Assembly (NCBI RefSeq): GCF_000691165.1
Contig: NZ_ASJD01000010.1
Location: forward strand, 36,640 to 100,639
Length of the DNA: 64,000 nucleotides
Source of the DNA: Bacillus safensis FO-36b
GTDB lineage: Bacteria; Bacillota; Bacilli; Bacillales; Bacillaceae
Direction of reading: 5' to 3'
Shown here: positions 17,865 through 26,262 of the stretch, one piece after another
How the letters are laid out: every line of letters starts with the position of its first letter
How positions within the stretch are numbered: the first letter of the stretch is position 1
Notes under the pieces: model-generated
Database searches by the model: none
What the model saw: only the letters and a program-made list of their open reading frames with translations
Told to the model about the DNA's origin: nothing
Made by a program: the position numbers and the translations under genes

Positions 17865-18181
17865 ACCTTCACTTTGGGACAGCATCAACTTGATGACATT
17901 TTGCAAATTACTATGGGATAATAGACAAACTATTCAAAAAATACAAACAAATCTATTGTCCATATTTTAGCTCAAGGAAATGGTGATATGAAGAATTGTT
18001 TTTGGCATTTAAATGATGTATGTTCCGGCAGCAGTTTTATTAGTCATTATAAATAATTAGTCAGAGAGGAAGTGCATAATAGATACTTATATTTATAAAT
18101 AATTTTGTAGCTTAGCTTATTGAATTACCAAGTAGGTTATTGCAATAATATATTTAGTATAAATAGTTATATAATTTAAAA
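17865..18181. other. AT-rich gene-free stretch
   Basis: About 320 bp of AT-rich DNA between the MFS terminator and a decayed gene. I see no ORF with a ribosome site, RNA gene or clear repeat. Confidence 0.6.
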
Positions 18182-18840
18182 TTGTATATTTATTATGTTG
18201 AATCATTAAGAAATGATTTATTTGAAGGTACAAGTTATTTGTTCTTTGGAGACGCACCTGTTTTTCAATTAGAAGAGATTCCTATTCCTGAAGTGAAACC
18301 CATGCATGTTTTAATTCAGGTAAAGGCTGCAAGTTTAAATCCCTTTGATAAAACAATACGCCGTGGAGTTTGTGCTAAATTTGCTCTCTGAATTTCCAGC
18401 TGTTTTACATGGCGATGTAGCTGGTATTATTACAAAAATCGGAGAAGGAGTTACTGATTTTGAAGTTGGTGATGAAGTATATAATACGGTTTTGCAAGTT
18501 TTGTTAAAGATACGAGTAGTGCTTTAGCAGAATAAATGCAGGGAGATACTAGATTTTAATTCACGGTGGTGCAGGGAATGTCACTATTCAGTTGGCAAAA
18601 TGGATTGATGCAAAGGTATATACAATGGTATCTTCACCAGAAAAAGCTCGAATTGTGGAACAGTTTGAGCCAATGTTGCATCAATTATAAAGAATTGTGC
18701 GTACAAGACTATGTGAAAATGTATACGGATGGTAAAGAATTTATATATTTTCAATTCCGTAGACCGTAAAAACCTTGAGAATTCGATTGAGATAGCTTCT
18801 TTATATGGAACACTTGTGGTTAAGTCAAGACTAAAACCTT
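18182..18840 (+). pseudogene. Decayed quinone oxidoreductase / zinc-type alcohol dehydrogenase-like gene
   Basis: Fragments of a medium-chain NADPH:quinone reductase are readable in several frames: HVLIQVKAASLNPFDKTIRRG at 18304-18366, FPAVLHGDVAGIITKIGEGV near 18395-18460, the nucleotide-binding stretch HGGAGNVTIQLAKW near 18560-18605, VYTMVSSPEKARIVEQFEP, and a C-terminal piece SVDRKNLENSIEIASLYGTL near 18755-18830. Several frameshifts and deletions separate them, including loss of much of the middle. AT-rich compared with the flanks. The gene is clearly non-functional. Confidence 0.8.
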
Positions 18841-18909
18841 AGTCCATTTCTTTTAAAATCGTTGAATTTCCTTTGTATTCATAGAGATTTTTATAGATTA
18901 AATTGTTCA

Positions 18910-18918
18910 TGTTATACT
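18910..18918 (+). promoter_or_regulatory. Extended -10 promoter
   Basis: TG-T-TATACT places the transcription start near 18925, which rules out the TTG at 18903 and supports GTG 18945 as the start of the next gene. Confidence 0.55.
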
Positions 18919-18944
18919 ATTTAAAATGTTCGAGAGGTGATAAT

Positions 18945-19697
18945 GTGGCAAATTATGTTTTTAGAGATGAAGAAAGAAAAAATGTATTATATGCAAATAA
19001 CGTAAATAAAGAAGATAAATCTACTAGATTTTATTGTCCTAATCCTATTTGTGAAGCATACATGTTTATTTGCGGCATAGATGGCTCATCATCAGCCTAT
19101 TTCAGAGCTACTCATAAAGAACACGGCCATATAGAAGGGTGCTCTTTTCGTGTTTCAAATAATTTTAATTCAGAAAGGCACGACGAAACTTCTTTTGATT
19201 TTGAAAAAGCTATGCAGGCTCTATTGGAACCGACTAAACAAATTAAGAAATCTAAAAAAACGAATTTACATAAAGCTGGAACACCGAACAAAACAGTACT
19301 AAGAACAATACGTCAAATCTATGACATGTGTAAAGCACATAAATGCTCCGATACATATAACGGGTTACAAATTGGGCGCATGCTTTTAGATGATAGAAGT
19401 TTATATATGTATCCAAAAGGAATCTTTGGATATAAACTTATTGAAGCGAAAGTATCCGGATACTTTTATGATACCAATAACCAAACTATAACGTTATGTA
19501 CACCAAGGAAAGATGAAAAATATAAGTTATTGTTGAAATTCAGTGATAAAGAGCTTTTTTTAAAGATGCGTGAAAAATTATTTAACAATCGTGATAAAAT
19601 TGTGCTCGTAAGCGGAAATTGGCTACAAAGTGAATTATCCAATACGTTTATTACTAGTATAAACTCAAAAAGGCAATACCATATAATCATGAAATAA
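18945..19697 (+). CDS. Unknown protein with N-terminal zinc-ligand motif
   Basis: 250 residues starting at GTG, four nt after GAGAGGTGA. The N-terminal 75 residues contain a likely zinc site: FYCPNPICEAYMFI followed by YFRATHKEHGHIEGC, i.e. C-x4-C then H-x5-8-H-x3-C. This layout resembles the N-terminal module of CoiA-like and mobile-element proteins, but the rest shows no nuclease motif I recognise. Middle part is Lys-rich (KQIKKSKKTNLHKAG). Strongly AT-rich, next to a pseudogene and with its own promoter and terminator: probably acquired horizontally. Function unknown. Confidence 0.55.
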   Translation: MANYVFRDEERKNVLYANNVNKEDKSTRFYCPNPICEAYMFICGIDGSSSAYFRATHKEHGHIEGCSFRVSNNFNSERHDETSFDFEKAMQALLEPTKQIKKSKKTNLHKAGTPNKTVLRTIRQIYDMCKAHKCSDTYNGLQIGRMLLDDRSLYMYPKGIFGYKLIEAKVSGYFYDTNNQTITLCTPRKDEKYKLLLKFSDKELFLKMREKLFNNRDKIVLVSGNWLQSELSNTFITSINSKRQYHIIMK

Positions 19698-19724
19698 GGT
19701 AAGGGAACGCTCCCTTACCTTTTA
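19698..19724 (+). terminator. Terminator of the zinc-motif gene
   Basis: Nine-bp perfect stem GGTAAGGGA / TCCCTTACC directly after the stop codon, T4 tail. Confidence 0.88.
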
Positions 19725-20080
19725 CCATTTGTAAACGCACTTATTGGACACAGCGGATTGGTATTCATGGTATAGAGTGTTCTCTGAATTTTGTTTAGAC
19801 GAAGTTTGCTTAATATGCTGTTCTCGCTAACTGGCATTTATGATTTTAACTTGACTGAGTGTTTTGAACGAACGGTCTCGTTCACTCTTCTATGCAACTA
19901 AGCAGGCATTTTTTCTGCTTAAATAAAAAGTCTAGAAATAATTGTCTCCTCGATTCTGCATTTTTTTATATCTTATTATCTCATCCTCATACTTTTGAAT
20001 GAAATTGACTCAATAGAATTGACGTAAGAACCATGAATAGGTGAAGATGAAATAAACTGTAAGATAAAGGGAGACGGATG
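19725..20080. other. Gene-free spacer
   Basis: About 350 bp without a credible ORF. It contains an inverted repeat GAACGA / TCGTTC inside GAGTG...CACTC (19858-19890) and a weak AAGCAG...CTGCTT hairpin (about 19901-19921). It may hold the promoter of the next gene. Confidence 0.5.
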
Positions 20081-21265
20081 ATGATACATATCATATTTGG
20101 GGCGGCAGCTGCCGGTAGTTTAAAACAAGCAGTACGTGAAATGAAGCAAGATCAAATAGATGATATCATCGCTTTTGATGATATTTATTCGATTGGACCA
20201 CTTCTACATTTACACGAACATAAAGGACAAGCGAACCGTATAGAATGGCTGCGTAATGTGATGTCAAATGAATTTGGCTATTTTGATGACTTGGTCAACG
20301 ATCAGCATAAAATGCTTCAACAAATAAAGGAGATAAAAGCAGGCAGTCGTATTCTCATCTGGACAGGCAGTAATGCCCATGAGCAAATTGGCTTGCGATA
20401 TGCCGTCTATTTATTAAAAGAAAAAAGGGTTGAATTGTCTGTAATCAATATAACGACAGCATTTGATCAGCTGTTCAATACAAATACAAGAAGAATGGAT
20501 ATTCGACATTCCGGAGAAATTGCATCTGGAAAATTTAAAATTTTGTACGAGAGTAAAGAGCTTATTCACACAGTGACAAAAGAAGAAAGAGAAAGATTAC
20601 AAAACGAATGGCTTTCATTTGTTAAAGAAAATCATACGCTGCGGATATGGCAAAAAGGACAAACGATCAGCGTACCAGAAGATGAATTTGATGCTTATTT
20701 AGTGAAAATGGCTAAGCGGCTTCATCAGTCCGCGCCAGAAGAGGAGTACATCGTAACTCCACGCCTGATAGGGGAAGTCATTGGTCATTTAGATCAGTAT
20801 ATCGGGGATGATTTTATTGAGTATCGACTTAAGATATTAATTGATCAAGGGATTTTTGACATGAAAGGAAAACGAACTTCCATGCGTTATTACTCGATTA
20901 AACTGACAGAGTTTGGACAGAACTTCAAAAAGTGGGTGTGCTGTCGAGAGTTTGTGGATCATCCTTTTGTGAAAATTGAAGGAGATTACGGTAGTGAACC
21001 CTTTCATTGCGGGCATTGTCAATGTCATTTAGAAAGAGATGATGTACCAGTAAGCGATACCCTTTTCTCAAAGATTTGGAATTGGAATATACAGTATGGT
21101 CGCTGGTTTGACGAAGAAACCGATGATTTGCTGCCAAATGGCGTAGACATGGAAAGGAAGTTCAATCAAGAAGGAGAGCGTATCACGAAAGAAGTGAAAC
21201 GTGAATTATCTCCTGCGTATCAAATTGAATACAGCCCAAGTGAAATGACGAGATATTTTATTTAA
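20081..21265 (+). CDS. DUF1835/DUF3658-domain protein with C-terminal extension
   Basis: 394-residue cytosolic protein. The N-terminal half is a DUF1835 domain: IHIIFGAAAAGSLKQAV, the FDDIYSIGPL motif near residue 35, and IWTGSNAHEQIGLRYAVYLL near 105. A DUF3658-like helical part follows (LIGEVIGHLDQYIGDD). From about residue 285 there is a different segment with CGHCQCHL and a Trp-rich WNWNIQYGRWFDEETDDLL stretch ending in an IEYSPS motif, suggesting a fused second module. No enzymatic role is established. Start chosen at the second ATG, seven nt after GGGAG. Confidence 0.7.
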   Translation: MIHIIFGAAAAGSLKQAVREMKQDQIDDIIAFDDIYSIGPLLHLHEHKGQANRIEWLRNVMSNEFGYFDDLVNDQHKMLQQIKEIKAGSRILIWTGSNAHEQIGLRYAVYLLKEKRVELSVINITTAFDQLFNTNTRRMDIRHSGEIASGKFKILYESKELIHTVTKEERERLQNEWLSFVKENHTLRIWQKGQTISVPEDEFDAYLVKMAKRLHQSAPEEEYIVTPRLIGEVIGHLDQYIGDDFIEYRLKILIDQGIFDMKGKRTSMRYYSIKLTEFGQNFKKWVCCREFVDHPFVKIEGDYGSEPFHCGHCQCHLERDDVPVSDTLFSKIWNWNIQYGRWFDEETDDLLPNGVDMERKFNQEGERITKEVKRELSPAYQIEYSPSEMTRYFI

Positions 21266-21300
21266 AACAATAGAATTAATTAAGTAAATGTAGGTTTTCT

Positions 21301-21354
21301 AAGAATTAGACATTCGTTGAACTGATGGGAAATGAATGTTTAATTCTTATTTTT
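21301..21354 (+). terminator. Terminator of the DUF1835 gene
   Basis: Fifteen-bp stem AAGAATTAGACATTC / GAATGTTTAATTCTT with one mismatch, followed by ATTTTTT. Confidence 0.82.
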
Positions 21355-21491
21355 TATTTATGAAAGAATTTAAGATCCGCAGAAAAACGGAATCTGCAAT
21401 GGAAAGGGAAAATATTGAAACATTTTTTCGGTAAAATCGTAATAAAGATAGAGCGTTCAACAGAAACATTTAAAACGGAGAGGAGTATTAC

Positions 21492-22061
21492 ATGGAACAA
21501 GCTGCACTGAAAAAAATGAGGACTAAACAAGTAGTTACCTCTAATTTGCTATTTGGCATGATGATCTTGATTTTTTTTGTTTTGATTCAAAAAGTTGAGA
21601 TTCAATTTACATATTTCTTTCTTTGTTTAGGAATCTTCATGCTCCTTCAAGGCATTTACGGCTTGATCAAAAAAGGATCAACAAAGTCTATCATTCCCAT
21701 ATTTGAGCAGGTAGCCATTTATGAAAAAGAGAAATTGGGAAAAGAGTGGGAGAAAGAACAAAGAGTGGAAAACATTTGGAAATTGATATTGAGCGGACTA
21801 ATGTTCTTCCAGTCATTTAGTTTTCAAACGATGCAAGATCCATTTTTTCATATAGAACCTAAGTTTCTCATTTTCTTATTTGTTATGGCTCTAGCCATTA
21901 TCAATATAAGCATGCTCTTTCGCTTTAGAAAAATCGACCGATCGACGGAAGCGCATGGATTAAAAGGCTTTACAAAGGAATCAAACATGATGGCAATGGC
22001 TTTAGGATTATTATCAGTGATTGTCATATTCGGATTTATCGTCATCTTTTTTCTTCCATAA
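21492..22061 (+). CDS. Four-helix membrane protein of unknown function
   Basis: 189-residue integral membrane protein. Hydrophobic segments at about 17-35, 39-58, 100-116 (weak), 125-145 and 166-188, with a cytoplasmic charged loop (EQVAIYEKEKLGKEWEKEQR) between the second and third. No family recognised. Start ATG follows a GGAGAGG site. The next gene starts 24 nt after its stop codon, so the two are probably one transcript. Confidence 0.6.
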   Translation: MEQAALKKMRTKQVVTSNLLFGMMILIFFVLIQKVEIQFTYFFLCLGIFMLLQGIYGLIKKGSTKSIIPIFEQVAIYEKEKLGKEWEKEQRVENIWKLILSGLMFFQSFSFQTMQDPFFHIEPKFLIFLFVMALAIINISMLFRFRKIDRSTEAHGLKGFTKESNMMAMALGLLSVIVIFGFIVIFFLP

Positions 22062-22084
22062 AACAGAATGTTGAGGTGAAACAA

Positions 22085-23368
22085 ATGAATGCAAACATTC
22101 AACAACTGATCGATCAGACAAAGGCGAAATTTGGTTTAGATCTTTACTATTTAAAAAGACACAGTTTTCATCGCTACGTCAATATGTTCAATGAAACGGT
22201 TTATACATTGAATATGGAATGGTTTCCCTCTCATGAAGCTGAACTCGAGGACGATGATCTAAACCCGGACGGCACAGCTGTGATTGACGTGAACTTAAAT
22301 ACAGGCCAGATTGAAACGGTCATTTTTGTCATGGACAAAACCTTCGCGAAGAATGGTGTCACATTTAAGAGGCCTTATCCAGCTCATGTCATTCAATGGA
22401 TCGAACAAGAAACAGGATTGGTCTATGGTGAGCATTTTCACATGCATCAAAAGGAGAAAGGAGAACTTTTTTTCGAAGAAGCAATAGATGGTGTGAAAGT
22501 GACGCCTTCAGGCAGAATCGAAGTGAAATGGGATGAACATGGGCAGCTCATTCACTATATACATCGAGGGCCATTTATGGCAAAAAAACGACTAAAAACT
22601 GAAGAATATGTGCTTTCCATTGATAGGATCGAGGATTTAGCTCAGCAGCAAGTGCAGCGGTTTGATTGGCCATTCTTCGAGCAGAATCGAATCCGCCCTA
22701 TATATGCGTTAGAAGAAATTTATGTCAAGAACGATGGAACAGGAACGATACCGTTTGAAATTGGACGTGAAGAAACGCATTGTATACACGTGCATCAGGT
22801 CATGGAGTGGAATGAACCGTTAAACAAAGGCTTTGAAAAAAAGGAAATCGATATAAACGAGGACATTACTGCTGAACAAGCCTTGTCACTGGAGCCTTCA
22901 CCAGATACCTTCCCAATCTCAAAAGAAGAGCAAGCTGCGTGTATCAAAGCGGTTCGAACCTTTTTGGCGCAAAAATATTCAAAGGATACAGGGAAGTGGG
23001 TGCTAAAAACACTCCACCGTGATCATGGCTACATCCAAGCGATATTAAAAACGAATGAGCAAGAAGGCTGTGGTTTTATGGATAAGATCAAGGTCTTCAT
23101 TGATGCCAGCACTTTTGAAGCCATTAATTACATAGATAAAAAAGAGATGTTTCAAGTATGCGGGATACTCAATCCATCTCAGACAGCTAGTGAAATCACC
23201 ATATCTCAGAAAGAAGCCTTTGAAACATTGAGAGAACGCCTCGAACTTACACCCATCTACGTCTATGACGATGTGCAAAAACAATATGTTTTATGCGGAA
23301 AGCTCGACTGTCATGAAGGCGTTGATGCAGTGAGCGGTGAAGTGTTCTCTTTGACAGACCTTTCATAA
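22085..23368 (+). CDS. YcdB/YcdC-like domain protein
   Basis: 427-residue soluble protein. N-terminal part has a repeated PepSY/YcdB-like pattern: GTAVIDVNLNTGQIETVIF, then EAIDGVKVTPSGRIEVKWDE with HIHRGP-type strands. It resembles the YcdB/YcdC (formerly DUF4901) group of Bacillus, with moderate confidence. No signal peptide or membrane segment. Start set at ATG 22085, six nt after TTGAGGTGA; a GTG three codons earlier overlaps that site. Follows the membrane-protein gene closely. Confidence 0.55.
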   Translation: MNANIQQLIDQTKAKFGLDLYYLKRHSFHRYVNMFNETVYTLNMEWFPSHEAELEDDDLNPDGTAVIDVNLNTGQIETVIFVMDKTFAKNGVTFKRPYPAHVIQWIEQETGLVYGEHFHMHQKEKGELFFEEAIDGVKVTPSGRIEVKWDEHGQLIHYIHRGPFMAKKRLKTEEYVLSIDRIEDLAQQQVQRFDWPFFEQNRIRPIYALEEIYVKNDGTGTIPFEIGREETHCIHVHQVMEWNEPLNKGFEKKEIDINEDITAEQALSLEPSPDTFPISKEEQAACIKAVRTFLAQKYSKDTGKWVLKTLHRDHGYIQAILKTNEQEGCGFMDKIKVFIDASTFEAINYIDKKEMFQVCGILNPSQTASEITISQKEAFETLRERLELTPIYVYDDVQKQYVLCGKLDCHEGVDAVSGEVFSLTDLS

Positions 23369-23373
23369 CTTCT

Positions 23374-23402
23374 AAAAGAACAGTGAGCAGCTGTTCTTTT
23401 TT
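23374..23402 (+). terminator. Terminator of the YcdB-like gene
   Basis: Ten-bp perfect stem AAAAGAACAG / CTGTTCTTTT with a seven-nt loop. Confidence 0.88.
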
Positions 23403-23710
23403 GCCTATTTTCCTCTTTTTAGAATAAAAATGGAATTTTGTAGAAGGAAGTTGTCGTTTCATCACGAAAGAAACAGATAAGAATATGATCATAGGTCCAT
23501 CGGTTGGAATTCGTATTTCATATAGTAAACGTCATACATATTGAAAACCCATTGCAGTAAAGTTGATCTACAAATCTTTTAGAAGAAAAAATGAAATCAT
23601 GTCTCTAGTAGTAAGCGAAACTAGGCGGACTAAGATCATAGGATGAGTTGAACATGTTTGTTTTTAGGTAAGCTTAAAGCCATAAATAGAAGAAAGTGAG
23701 GATATCTACC
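23403..23710. other. Intergenic stretch before the adhesin island
   Basis: About 300 bp with no ORF bearing a ribosome site. It likely holds the promoter of the small gene that follows. Confidence 0.5.
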
Positions 23711-23992
23711 TTGAGTACATTGGAAGTGTTTCGTCAGTTTTTGGTTGACCATTATCCTGCGTTACAAGATGAGCTTTGGCTGAAAGATGTTGATACCCTT
23801 CGAATCTCTCCTATTCTTCATCCTTTTCTGAAAAGCAAGCTGCCAGAAGGAATCGAAAAATTCACTTGTGTCCTATTCACGCAGCAGACAGATCAAACCG
23901 CTGCACCGCTCAAAGTTTACCTTTTATTAGATGAATATGAGCAATCGCTTTACGCCATTGATTTGATGAATGAACAAATAGCGCTTCATTAA
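23711..23992 (+). CDS. Small unknown protein, paralogue of the gene at 33019
   Basis: 93-residue soluble protein of unknown function. Start taken as TTG 23711 after GTGAGGAT, although a GTG at 23696 is also open. The core reads DVDTLRISPILHPFLKSKLP, then GIEKFTCVLFTQQT and a VYLLLDEYEQSLYAIDL ending. The gene at 33019-33345 repeats this core closely (DVDTIRASPILHPLLKRKLP, GIEKFTCVLFAQQT, VYFLLDEKGESIYAMDF). The two copies bracket the regulator-adhesin-sortase cluster. No conserved domain recognised. Confidence 0.65.
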   Translation: MSTLEVFRQFLVDHYPALQDELWLKDVDTLRISPILHPFLKSKLPEGIEKFTCVLFTQQTDQTAAPLKVYLLLDEYEQSLYAIDLMNEQIALH

Positions 23993-24001
23993 TACAGAAG
24001 C

Positions 24002-24038
24002 AAAAAAGCTGCTTGAGAGCTCCTCAGCAGCTTTTCTT
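24002..24038. terminator. Bidirectional terminator between convergent genes
   Basis: AAAAAGCTGCT / AGCAGCTTTTC stem with a 12-nt loop, A-run and T-run on either side. Confidence 0.85.
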
Positions 24039-24045
24039 GTGAATA

Positions 24046-25554
24046 TTAGTTTGTCATATCAACCAATCTTGAGTGCAAGTTGTCCAATTCTTTCTTTGTT
24101 GGAAAAGAGCTGATCAGCAGTGTAGACCGTCCTAATTGATTAGGAAGCTCAGTATCGGTCACAATCATATCAATCCCAAGTCGATCCATTGTCAGTTCAT
24201 TTAATGTATTTTCTGGACTTGTGAAAATATGAATGAGAGGAGGCAATCTTAATTTAATTAAATCTGCAATCAACAAACTATGATTATAACCTAATGTTGA
24301 AATGACAAAAATGTTCAACACGTTTCTCCGATCCATTTCCAAATGAACAAGCCCCCTCCAGTTAGAAGTAATGATACGAATCAATTCTCGTTCATTTTTC
24401 ACAAAAGAAGCAAGTATATCGTCTGTTTTTAACTCTTGAATGATATGAGTAATCCTCGAATAGAAGTAAGGAAGCTGTTTTTTTACCTCTGATAAATACC
24501 TCGATTTCTTTTTGAAAAGGAATCCATCTCTTACGGTAATTTCCCTAGAATACACATAATATTGGAGAAGAATCAGTGTCATCACCTTGCGATTAGCTAT
24601 CTCTTGATGAAAAATCAACTCCAATTGATTGATAAAGGAATGAATAGCTTCGAAGAGGTGTGGTGTATGCGATTGAAAGAACGTCAATTTTTCTTCGACA
24701 GTTTCAATTGATTTATAATGGCCAATAGCTGGTTCAATCAACAGTAAAAAGACAAATTCGTGACGATCCAACGTAACACCAAAAGTGTCCTTTGTCATTT
24801 GGCAAACGTGTTCTTCCAAGTTTTTGATTTGATTATAGATACCTTTAGCTGTAGCTGTTTGTTTTTCCTTATCCATTGAGTACCTATAATTGCGTCGTAT
24901 TGAAAAATTTTTCCTCACTCGGTGTATGGAAACGGCGAGCCATAGGCAAAATTTATCTATAGCCACATCAGGTAGATTGACTTCGAGCACCTGAAATAGT
25001 TTTTGTAAAAAATCAACTGCATCTTGCTTTTGAATATCATCGAATGGCCAAAGCCTGCTTCCATAGACTTCAAACAAAAATTCCACAAAAAATTGACGAA
25101 TCTCCTTCTCATTTCCATGGAACTGCATACTATCTGGTCGTAACTCAATGTCATACGAGATAAGGAGCGAATTGATTTTATGAATGGTGTTATACAATGT
25201 TGATCTACTGATATTCAGCGTGTCCATCCATTCATAGAAAGACCTGTTTTGTTCAAAGAAAACGCCGTCAATCAATCGAATTTCAATCGTATCTTTTAGA
25301 ATTTCTTTGATATAGTAGTCGACTCGTATCGTCTGTGTATAACAAATGGATATGCCTTGTCTTGGCTTTATGTGGATTAACGGCTCTCCATTCTCTGTTT
25401 GGAACGACTTCATTTGTTCTAAATCGCTTTGAATGGCACGAACCGAACCGATTTGTTCATTCGATATCTCTTGTAGGCTCCACCACTTATCTTTTGATAC
25501 AAGCAGTTTTAAAATGTTTATCCATCTCTTTGATTTATTATCAATAAGCTCCAT
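24046..25554 (-). CDS. AtxA/Mga-type transcriptional activator
   Basis: 502-residue regulator of the Mga/AtxA class: two N-terminal helix-turn-helix domains (WWSLQEISNEQIGSVRAIQSD near residue 28 and WMDTLNISRSTLYNTIHKINS near 110), central PRD-like helical domains and a C-terminal EIIB-like fold (VISTLGYNHSLLIADLIKL). PRD histidines in such proteins can be phosphorylated by the PTS, linking virulence or surface genes to carbon status. Start placed at ATG 25554 after AAGGAG; about 40 codons upstream are open but lack a ribosome site. Divergent from the giant adhesin gene, which is its likely target. Confidence 0.85.
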   Translation of the reverse strand: MELIDNKSKRWINILKLLVSKDKWWSLQEISNEQIGSVRAIQSDLEQMKSFQTENGEPLIHIKPRQGISICYTQTIRVDYYIKEILKDTIEIRLIDGVFFEQNRSFYEWMDTLNISRSTLYNTIHKINSLLISYDIELRPDSMQFHGNEKEIRQFFVEFLFEVYGSRLWPFDDIQKQDAVDFLQKLFQVLEVNLPDVAIDKFCLWLAVSIHRVRKNFSIRRNYRYSMDKEKQTATAKGIYNQIKNLEEHVCQMTKDTFGVTLDRHEFVFLLLIEPAIGHYKSIETVEEKLTFFQSHTPHLFEAIHSFINQLELIFHQEIANRKVMTLILLQYYVYSREITVRDGFLFKKKSRYLSEVKKQLPYFYSRITHIIQELKTDDILASFVKNERELIRIITSNWRGLVHLEMDRRNVLNIFVISTLGYNHSLLIADLIKLRLPPLIHIFTSPENTLNELTMDRLGIDMIVTDTELPNQLGRSTLLISSFPTKKELDNLHSRLVDMTN

Positions 25555-25758
25555 TAAACAACTAACTCCTTCCCTTGGCTTGCCTCTATATGATGAAGTC
25601 ACCATAAAGAACGTTTTGTTCTCAATATAGCATGAAATGATTGTAATGTTTAGGCTAAAGTGTTTTGTCTTCACTTTTAATGATAAAAGAGAAAAAAATT
25701 AGACAAAAACAAATGTTATTCGTTGATTCTCCATATTTTTCTTTTAAAAGGTTATAAG

Positions 25759-25804
25759 TGATCCATGAATCCTATAAAAATGGATCATTTTGTTTATTTT
25801 TTTG
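25759..25804 (+). terminator. Orphan terminator hairpin upstream of the adhesin gene
   Basis: Perfect TGATCCAT / ATGGATCA stem followed by TTTTGTTTATTTTTTT on the + strand, although no + strand gene lies just upstream. It could end a small RNA or act as an attenuator for the adhesin transcript. Confidence 0.6.
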
Positions 25805-25922
25805 CTGTTGAAACGGTAAATGTAAGAATAAAACGCAGCAGCTTTTTGATTACCATATGAAAGGGAGTAGAAAGGAATGCGATTTATATAATGCTGAACT
25901 GACTCACCTTACATACGATATG

Positions 25923-25971
25923 ATACATGCTTGTTTCTTCATATGAACGAACCATATGTGAATACATGCTT
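25923..25971. repeat. Direct and inverted repeats in the adhesin promoter region
   Basis: ATACATGCTT occurs at 25923-25932 and 25962-25971 (39 bp apart). Between them lies an inverted pair TTCATATG (25938-25945) and CATATGTGAA (25953-25962). AT-rich context fits a curved regulator-binding region. The 580-bp interval 25555-26262 otherwise has no credible gene. Confidence 0.5.
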
Positions 25972-26262
25972 ATATATGCATGTACACATCGTTTATTGTT
26001 CATTCCAGTATAAATATAAAATTCACATTTAATCTTTTCACGATCCTCTCACTATTCCCCATTTCTATAGACCCCAATCCAGTTACTCTAACCACTACTC
26101 ATGATGACCTTTCAAGCTCATGATTGATCAACTCATTTTATTCATAGGGTCTTAAGGTGCAATTTTTAGAAAATATTGATCAGAAGCGGAGTGATTGATC
26201 TGACAGTATACGAATGATTTTTTATCGTTGTTGAAAATTAATTTTAGAAAAGGGTGGATGTA

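Noticed and set aside
26254..26262. GTG 26254 as the adhesin start
   Set aside because: It overlaps the ribosome site; TTG 26263 has proper spacing and gives a cleaner signal peptide.
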